This document shows positions 7,044 to 10,802 of a stretch of DNA of 10,802 nucleotides, piece by piece. This stretch comes from Tannerella sp. Its GTDB lineage: Bacteria; Bacteroidota; Bacteroidia; Bacteroidales; Tannerellaceae. The first letter of the stretch is position 1, and every line of letters starts with the position of its first letter. Where the stretch lies: positions 1 through 10,802 of the forward strand of contig JAITQL010000043.1 of NCBI GenBank assembly GCA_031288935.1, written 5' to 3'. A program made the position numbers and the translations under genes. Below the pieces are notes generated by a model that searched no databases, was not told where the DNA came from, and saw only the letters and a list, made by a program, of their open reading frames with translations.

Positions 7044-8207
7044 ATGCGGGATATGCGTTCCGGAAGATCTTCCGGAACCGTATATCCTGATCCGGGACGG
7101 CAGATCCTGTTCATGGCTGTTTTTATCATCCTGATGTTAGGCGCCTATCTGGGCGGCAATTATTACATTTGCCTGCGCGGATTGCAGGCAATGCAGCATT
7201 TCCCGCTCCCTGCCAGATGGGTCTTCGGCGTGCTTGTGTGGGGCAGCGCATTGTCCGTGTTTTTGACCTTTGTGCTGCGCAATTCCAAACTGTCTGCCAC
7301 GCCCTGGGCGCATTTCTTTTTCGAATACAGTTCCGGCTGGCTGGTTTTCACGCTGTACATGGTACTGTTTCTGTTCTGTTTCGATCTGTTCCGCCTCTTC
7401 AACCATCCGTTTCAGTACGGATTCGCCGGCGCGCTCGTGTTGACAGCCTGTCTGCTGTCATACGGGTTTTATCGCTTTCAGCATCCTTCCGTACAAGTGA
7501 TCCGTCTGGCGGTGAACAAGCCGGCCGCCGTCGACACGTTCAGGATCGTAGCCGTGAGCGATGTTCACCTGGGAATGGGGACAAGCGACGCCATGCTGCA
7601 AAAATACATCCGGATGATCAATGCGCAGCAGCCGGATGTGATTCTTGTCGGCGGCGACCTGATCGACAACAGCATCGTCCCGGTACGGGAACGGCAGATG
7701 GAAAAGGCGCTGGCGCAGCTTCAGGCCAAATACGGCATTTACATGGCGCCCGGAAATCACGAATACATCAGCGGCATTTCTCAGTGCGAGCAGTATCTGC
7801 GGCAGACGCGGATATGTCTTTTGCGGGATTCGGCGGCGACGCTGCCCAACGGCATCCGGCTGGTTGGACGGGACGACCGCAGCAATCCGCTCCGGCAAAC
7901 GCTGCCGCAGCTGCTTGAACAGGTCGACACCGCGTTTCCCGTGATCGTACTGGATCATCAGCCGGCCGAACTGACCCCCGCGGCGGATGCCGGCGTCGAC
8001 CTTTTGTTTTGCGGACATACGCACGACGGGCAGGTATGGCCGATGAACCTGGTGACAAGCCGCCTTTTCGAACGCAGTTACGGATTCGAGAAGCGGGGCG
8101 GCGCCGCGATCTATGTCTCCTCCGGCCTGGCGCTCTGGGGGCCGCCCTTCCGGATTGGCAGCCGGAGCGAAATGGTCGTTTTCGACCTTACCTTCCAGCG
8201 CCCATGA
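7044..8207 (+). CDS. Membrane-anchored metallophosphoesterase, YkuE-like (paralogue 1)
   Basis: This is a 387-residue calcineurin-like phosphoesterase. The N-terminal 145 residues hold about four hydrophobic segments (roughly 22-38, 58-78, 98-118, 126-142). The catalytic domain follows with the full metal-ligand set: Asp173-x-His175 (SDVHLG), Asp205 (GGDLID), Asn238-His239-Glu240 (GNHEY), His305 (DHQP) and His325/His327 (GHTHDGQ). The di-metal site should therefore be active on a phosphoester; the YkuE/YaeI type includes lipid-headgroup phosphoesterases, but the substrate cannot be read here. If the N-terminus is cytoplasmic and there are four membrane spans, the catalytic domain faces the cytoplasm. 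It starts 3 nt after the nitroreductase stop and overlaps the next gene by ATGA. The first codons contain a perfect 20-bp palindrome (7058-7077). A later start at 7113 would remove 23 residues including that palindrome. Confidence 0.9.
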   Translation: MRDMRSGRSSGTVYPDPGRQILFMAVFIILMLGAYLGGNYYICLRGLQAMQHFPLPARWVFGVLVWGSALSVFLTFVLRNSKLSATPWAHFFFEYSSGWLVFTLYMVLFLFCFDLFRLFNHPFQYGFAGALVLTACLLSYGFYRFQHPSVQVIRLAVNKPAAVDTFRIVAVSDVHLGMGTSDAMLQKYIRMINAQQPDVILVGGDLIDNSIVPVRERQMEKALAQLQAKYGIYMAPGNHEYISGISQCEQYLRQTRICLLRDSAATLPNGIRLVGRDDRSNPLRQTLPQLLEQVDTAFPVIVLDHQPAELTPAADAGVDLLFCGHTHDGQVWPMNLVTSRLFERSYGFEKRGGAAIYVSSGLALWGPPFRIGSRSEMVVFDLTFQRP

Positions 8208-9352
8208 GAGTTTTTCTGCAAGCTGTTTTCGGACAGATTCTATTCGGCGGATATATTTTATGGCGCGGACGGCAGGCGCTTCCCCGCACGAAAGCGTGGC
8301 GCGTGACGTACGCGGGCTGCTTTCTGCTGGAGTGGATGCTGTACTTCACCGGCTATTTCTTCCACGGCTCCCTGCCGGAAAGCCTGCTTGAAACCATCCT
8401 TCTGGTTTGCAACACCTGGTATATCGCCTCCATTTATGTGACGATGGGGATGCTCCCGCTGGAGATCGTCGGGCTGACCCAACGGCGATGGAAATGGTAT
8501 CCGCAAACAGTCGGGAAACACTGGCGGGAAATCAAGCTAACCCTCTTCTTCCTGTTCATTGCCGGCGTGACCGGTTTGATGATCAGCGCCTATCACAACG
8601 TCGCCTGTCCGGTTGCAAGGCATCTCTTCCTTCATGTCCCCAAAACGGTGGAGGGCAGGGACAGCCTGACGGTCGTCCTGATGTGCGACACCCACTTCGG
8701 CGAAACCGTCGGGAAAAGGCAGGCGCAGCGCTACGTATCGCTCTGCAACGCCCAGCATCCCGACGTGATTCTCGTCGGCGGAGACCTGATTGACTATGAA
8801 TCCATCGTTGCCGAACAGGCGCATATCGAAGACGATCTCCGGCAGTTGAGCGCCCCCCTGGGCGTCTACCTCGTCCTCGGCAATCACGAATACCGTGCGA
8901 ACAGACATGCCAAACTCCGGTGGATACAAAAGACGGGGGGCATTCTGCTGGTTGATTCGGTGGCCATGCCCGACTCCTCCTTTTACATCGTGGGCCGGGA
9001 CGACGCCCTCAACCCCGGGCGCGCGGCGCTGCATACGCTGATGAAGGGACTGGATCATTCGAAACCGGTCATCGTCCTGGATCACCAGCCAATCAGCATC
9101 AACGAAACCCTGATGAACCGGGCGGACATAGCGCTGCACGGGCATACGCACAACGGCCAGCTATGGCCCAATTCGTTGCTCCTGAAATTTGTGTACGAGT
9201 GTTCCTATGGCTATTACCGGAAGGGCGACACGCAGTTCTACGTCTCCTCCGGCATTGGCTGCGCCGGGCCGCCCTACCGCGTTGGCACCCGTTCCGAACT
9301 GGCAGTGCTGCATATCACGTTTGATAAAAATACCTGCAAGGCAAATGAATAA
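8204..9352 (+). CDS. Membrane-anchored metallophosphoesterase, YkuE-like (paralogue 2)
   Basis: This 382-residue protein starts at an ATG overlapping the previous stop (ATGA), which implies translational coupling. The reading frame is open further upstream to 8009, but that part overlaps the conserved C-terminus of paralogue 1 and has no domain character, so ATG 8204 is chosen. About four hydrophobic segments (3-20, 33-53, 62-90, 111-129) precede the catalytic domain. Metal ligands are intact: Asp162-x-His164 (CDTHFG), Asp194 (GGDLID), Asn227-His228-Glu229, His294 (DHQP) and His313/His315 (GHTHNGQ). The catalytic domain closely resembles that of paralogue 1 (shared PDVILVGGDLID, PVIVLDHQP, GHTH-GQ-WP and YVSSG), whereas the membrane parts have diverged. 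This points to an old tandem duplication and perhaps different substrates or a hetero-oligomer. The TPR-lipoprotein fragment overlaps its 3' end. Confidence 0.9.
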   Translation: MRVFLQAVFGQILFGGYILWRGRQALPRTKAWRVTYAGCFLLEWMLYFTGYFFHGSLPESLLETILLVCNTWYIASIYVTMGMLPLEIVGLTQRRWKWYPQTVGKHWREIKLTLFFLFIAGVTGLMISAYHNVACPVARHLFLHVPKTVEGRDSLTVVLMCDTHFGETVGKRQAQRYVSLCNAQHPDVILVGGDLIDYESIVAEQAHIEDDLRQLSAPLGVYLVLGNHEYRANRHAKLRWIQKTGGILLVDSVAMPDSSFYIVGRDDALNPGRAALHTLMKGLDHSKPVIVLDHQPISINETLMNRADIALHGHTHNGQLWPNSLLLKFVYECSYGYYRKGDTQFYVSSGIGCAGPPYRVGTRSELAVLHITFDKNTCKANE

Positions 9353-9716
9353 AGTGGATGTACCGGTATTTGACGGCATGAAAGGGTACGGCCGGACGGG
9401 GGTGTTTCTCCTGTGGCTGGCGCTGGGGATGTGCACGGCGTGCACGGATTATGAGGTGCGGCGGATGGAGGACGAGGCGGAACGGCAAATCACGATCTGT
9501 CCGGACTCGGCACGCACGCTGCTCGAAGATGCCGCGCTCCTTTTTCCGGCAAGCGATCCGCTTCATGCCCGCTGGTGTCTGCTGTCGGGGATGGTGGAGG
9601 ACGAGATGCGGAAAAACGGGCGTTACGGCCATCTTTTGCCGGTCAACGAGTGGCTGCGTGCAACGGCCTGTTACGACCGGAAGGGCACGACGGAAGAGCA
9701 GGCGCAGATACCCTGA
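9345..9716 (+). CDS. N-terminal fragment of a TPR-type lipoprotein, probably a pseudogene
   Basis: This 123-residue frame overlaps the preceding stop by 8 bp. A second ATG at 9378 gives a more typical signal peptide (MKGYGRTGVFLLWLALGMC). The lipobox region is CTAC, with Cys33 counted from 9345. The mature part reads PDSARTLLEDAALL ... DPLHARWCLLSGMVEDEMRK ... WLRATACYDRKGTTEEQAQI. From memory this is the N-terminal pattern of Bacteroidetes TPR lipoproteins, which normally continue for several hundred residues, often into a C-terminal regulatory part. Here it stops just as the second TPR helix should begin. In the +1 frame immediately afterwards, EKRVQDGSRYETGL (to about 9756) resembles the expected continuation, which suggests a frameshift near 9705-9720. 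After that the sequence changes into a repeat-like GC-rich element. Inferred to be a decayed gene, probably still cotranscribed with the operon. A genuine short lipoprotein remains possible. Confidence 0.55.
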   Translation: MNKVDVPVFDGMKGYGRTGVFLLWLALGMCTACTDYEVRRMEDEAERQITICPDSARTLLEDAALLFPASDPLHARWCLLSGMVEDEMRKNGRYGHLLPVNEWLRATACYDRKGTTEEQAQIP

Positions 9717-9750
9717 AAAGCGTGTTCAAGACGGAAGCCGCTATGAAACC

Positions 9751-9860
9751 GGGCTTGCACCCTTTCAGGGCTTGGGTGGCGGTCGGCAACGGGGTCACAG
9801 GGCGTTGCCCCGTGCTATTGCTTGCCGGGGCGTTGCCCTTCCAATGTTTGCAGGGACGGG
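9751..9860. repeat. GC-rich hairpin element resembling a dispersed Bacteroidales repeat
   Basis: GGCAACG (9785-9791) pairs perfectly with CGTTGCC (9803-9809) across an 11-nt loop. GGGCGTTGCCC occurs twice as a direct repeat (9800-9810 and 9828-9838) and is itself nearly palindromic. The segment translates as LHPFRAW ... GRCPVLLLAGALPF, and in reverse as NRPSLQTLEGQRPGK. I recall such strings as frequent spurious peptides in Bacteroidales genomes, where they mark a dispersed noncoding element. The repeat identity is from memory; the hairpins are seen directly. Confidence 0.45.
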
Positions 9861-9960
9861 CGGTTGTTTGGACAATGGCCGCGCTTGCCGGTGACGGCGT
9901 CGGAGTATTCACCTTCGATGCGCAGCGTGTGGCTGACCGGGTCACGTTCCCCAAAAGGCC

Positions 9961-10254
9961 GGCTTCCCCTTCAAAAGGACTGGTTTCCACTTCGAAAGGG
10001 ACGGTTTCCTCTTCGAAGAGGACGGTCTCCACTTCGAAGTGGACGGCTTCCCTTTCGAAGTGCCCGGTTTCCTCTTCGAAGAGGACGGTCTCCACTTCGA
10101 AGAGGATGGCTTCCCCTTCGAAGTGCCCGGCTTCCACTTCGAAGTGGACGGCTTCCCTTTCGAAGTGGACGGCTTCCACTTCGAAGTGGAAGGTTTCCCT
10201 TTCGAAGTGCCTGGCTTCCTCTTCGAAGTGGAAGGTTTCCCTTTCGAAGTGGAA
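9961..10254. repeat. Array of 14 tandem 21-bp imperfect palindromes centred on TTCGAA
   Basis: Fourteen consecutive units of exactly 21 bp, without a single indel, begin with GG at 9961 and every 21 bp after it. Unit positions 10-15 are TTCGAA in units 2-14 and TTCAAA in unit 1. Five units (starting 10003, 10024, 10066, 10129, 10171) are perfect palindromes of at least 16 bp, for example TCCACTTCGAAGTGGA. The others mismatch mainly at positions 8, 9, 16, 17 and 19-20. Units 3-5 (10003-10065) and 6-8 (10066-10128) are 63-bp copies differing at 3 positions; units 11-12 and 13-14 form a similar 42-bp pair. Flanks hold degenerate units (about 9945-9960 and 10255-10278). No stop codon occurs within the units in the frames examined, giving heptapeptide repeats such as GFHFEVD, STSKWTA and LPLRSGR. 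Coding is therefore not supported over chance. Confidence 0.95.
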
Positions 10255-10387
10255 ACCTTCCGGTGCGTTGTCGAAGACGGTCATTGCCCGCAAAATACCT
10301 GTCGCCGCGTCGCGCCGGGGCGTGGCAGAGAGGCGGCGGAACCGGCGTACGGCGCTGGATGTGCGGTGCGTGAAGACGGGGAGGGAA

Positions 10388-10533
10388 ATTCAAAGATTCA
10401 AGGATTCAAAAATTCAAAGATTCGTTTCCCGCAGATTCCGCAGATTGCAACGGCCTGCGATCTGCGGAATCTGCGCCTTCATCCATCGCATCCGCGTGAA
10501 ATACGGAATTTTTGAATCCTTGAATCTTTGAAT
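10388..10533. repeat. Large nested inverted repeat built on 8-bp and 9-bp tandem repeats
   Basis: Outer arms of 28 bp are perfectly complementary (10388-10415 and 10506-10533). Each is made of 8-bp tandem repeats of the type GATTCAAA/GAATCTTT, with further copies flanking. Inside lies a second inverted repeat with 16-bp perfect arms (10430-10445 and 10460-10475), made of CGCAGATTC-type 9-bp repeats. With a T-G wobble and GCA/TGC pairing, this inner stem extends to 20 bp around a 6-nt loop (10450-10455). The structure begins about 18 nt after the stop of the TolC gene on the minus strand and separates the two convergent transcription units. It may act as a 3'-end structure; function is inferred. 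Confidence 0.9.
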
Positions 10534-10551
10534 CCTTGAATCCGAAGCGTC

Positions 10552-10802
10552 TTACAGTCCCGTGGCGGAGAGTTCGGCAAAGGCTTTCCGGAAGTCGCGT
10601 TCCGTCTCCAGCGCCTGACGGAGGGTGTCGTAGTAGTAGCCGAGTTCCGTCAGGTAGTCGAGCAGGGAGATTTCACCGGCGGCAAGCGACTTCTGCAACA
10701 GCGCGGAGGGGTTCAGGTCGACGAGCGGGGTGCGGTACGCCTCCGTGGCCCGGTGCAGCGTGGCGGCGCGGAGGTACAGACCTTGCAGACGGTTGCGGAA
10801 CT
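10552..10802 (-). CDS. TolC-family outer-membrane efflux protein, C-terminal end only
   Basis: The minus strand is open from the right edge to TAA at 10552-10554, giving the last 82 residues of a protein. The sequence is helical: FRNRLQGLYLRAATLHRATE, then LNPSALLQKSLAAGEISLLDYLTELGYYYDTLRQALETERDFRKAFAELSATGL at the end (written here in parts: LAAGEISLLDYLTELGYYYD, RQALETERDFRKAFAEL). The GEIS-lldYl-E-yyYd-r-qalE-erdf-kA-AeL pattern is the last coiled-coil helix pair of Bacteroidetes TolC/CusC-type proteins. These form outer-membrane channels for RND or ABC-type export, including metal efflux. Partner genes would lie beyond the right edge on the same strand. The assignment rests on a short tail, so pump class and substrate are unknown. 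Confidence 0.75.
   Translation of the reverse strand, partial: FRNRLQGLYLRAATLHRATEAYRTPLVDLNPSALLQKSLAAGEISLLDYLTELGYYYDTLRQALETERDFRKAFAELSATGL

Larger units (their letters stand above)
9717..10551. other. Gene-free, repeat-dense region between convergent genes
   Basis: This 835-bp stretch has open frames on both strands, but none has a credible start, signal or domain. The overlapping ORFs arise because the 21-bp repeats contain no stop in any of the frames read. In order it holds a GC-rich hairpin segment (about 9751-9860), a transitional part with a TGACC-G-GGTCA palindrome at 9934-9944, the 21-bp array (9961-10254), a GC-rich linker (10255-10385) and the nested inverted repeat (10386-10546). 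Between 10255 and 10385 only a degenerate repeat remnant (GTCGAAGAC near 10269-10277) is seen. Confidence 0.75.

Noticed and set aside
8009..8203. N-terminal extension of the second metallophosphoesterase
   Set aside because: It overlaps the conserved GHTH-to-C-terminus part of the first phosphoesterase in another frame and is Arg/Pro-rich. The ATG at 8204, with ATGA overlap, begins directly before a hydrophobic segment.
9961..10254. CRISPR array
   Set aside because: There are no unique spacers; the units are contiguous 21-bp tandem repeats, and no cas genes are nearby.
9575..10531. Long ORFs in several frames through the 21-bp array
   Set aside because: Frames on both strands are open across the array because its unit contains no stop and 21 is a multiple of three. 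These ORFs also run into the hairpin element and the microrepeat arms, which no conserved protein would encode.
9717..10551. Insertion sequence or transposon remnant
   Set aside because: No transposase frame, target-site duplication or paired terminal inverted repeats enclosing a gene were seen. The inverted repeat at 10388-10533 encloses only a second hairpin.

Overview
The window looks like a moderately GC-rich Bacteroidota chromosome, most likely Bacteroidales. The signs are a DUF5686/CarboxypepD_reg-type outer-membrane protein, SPII lipoproteins, an exported SagB-like nitroreductase, a TolC tail of the Bacteroidetes type, and several promoters of the Bacteroidetes form (TTG/TTTG, about 19 bp, TAnnTTTG). 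Genus cannot be fixed from sequence alone. No tRNA, rRNA, CRISPR, integrase or transposase was seen.

Left part (1-4776). A lipoprotein gene runs off the left edge on the minus strand. It has no stop inside the window and is open for 342 codons from its ATG at 1027. Upstream of it, on the same strand, is an 855-residue DUF5686 outer-membrane protein (1137-3704). A 288-bp AT-rich divergent promoter region separates this from an unrecognised all-helical 218-residue gene (3993-4649). That gene is followed by two tandem plus-strand terminators.

Middle (4814-9716). A 23S rRNA m5U methyltransferase (rlmD) lies on the minus strand, with its promoter inside what would otherwise be an N-terminal extension. 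Divergent to it is a tight plus-strand operon. It holds an exported nitroreductase, then two paralogous membrane-anchored metallophosphoesterases (3-bp gap, then ATGA overlap), then the N-terminal fragment of a TPR-type lipoprotein overlapping the second one by 8 bp.

Right part (9717-10551). About 835 bp carries no credible gene but is highly structured. It contains a GC-rich hairpin-forming segment resembling a dispersed Bacteroidales repeat; a 14-unit array of exactly 21-bp imperfect palindromes centred on TTCGAA; and a large nested inverted repeat (28-bp perfect outer arms, 16-bp perfect inner arms). The minus-strand C-terminal tail of a TolC-family efflux protein follows and runs off the right edge. 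The intergenic array, with its exact two-helical-turn phasing, is the most unusual feature here.
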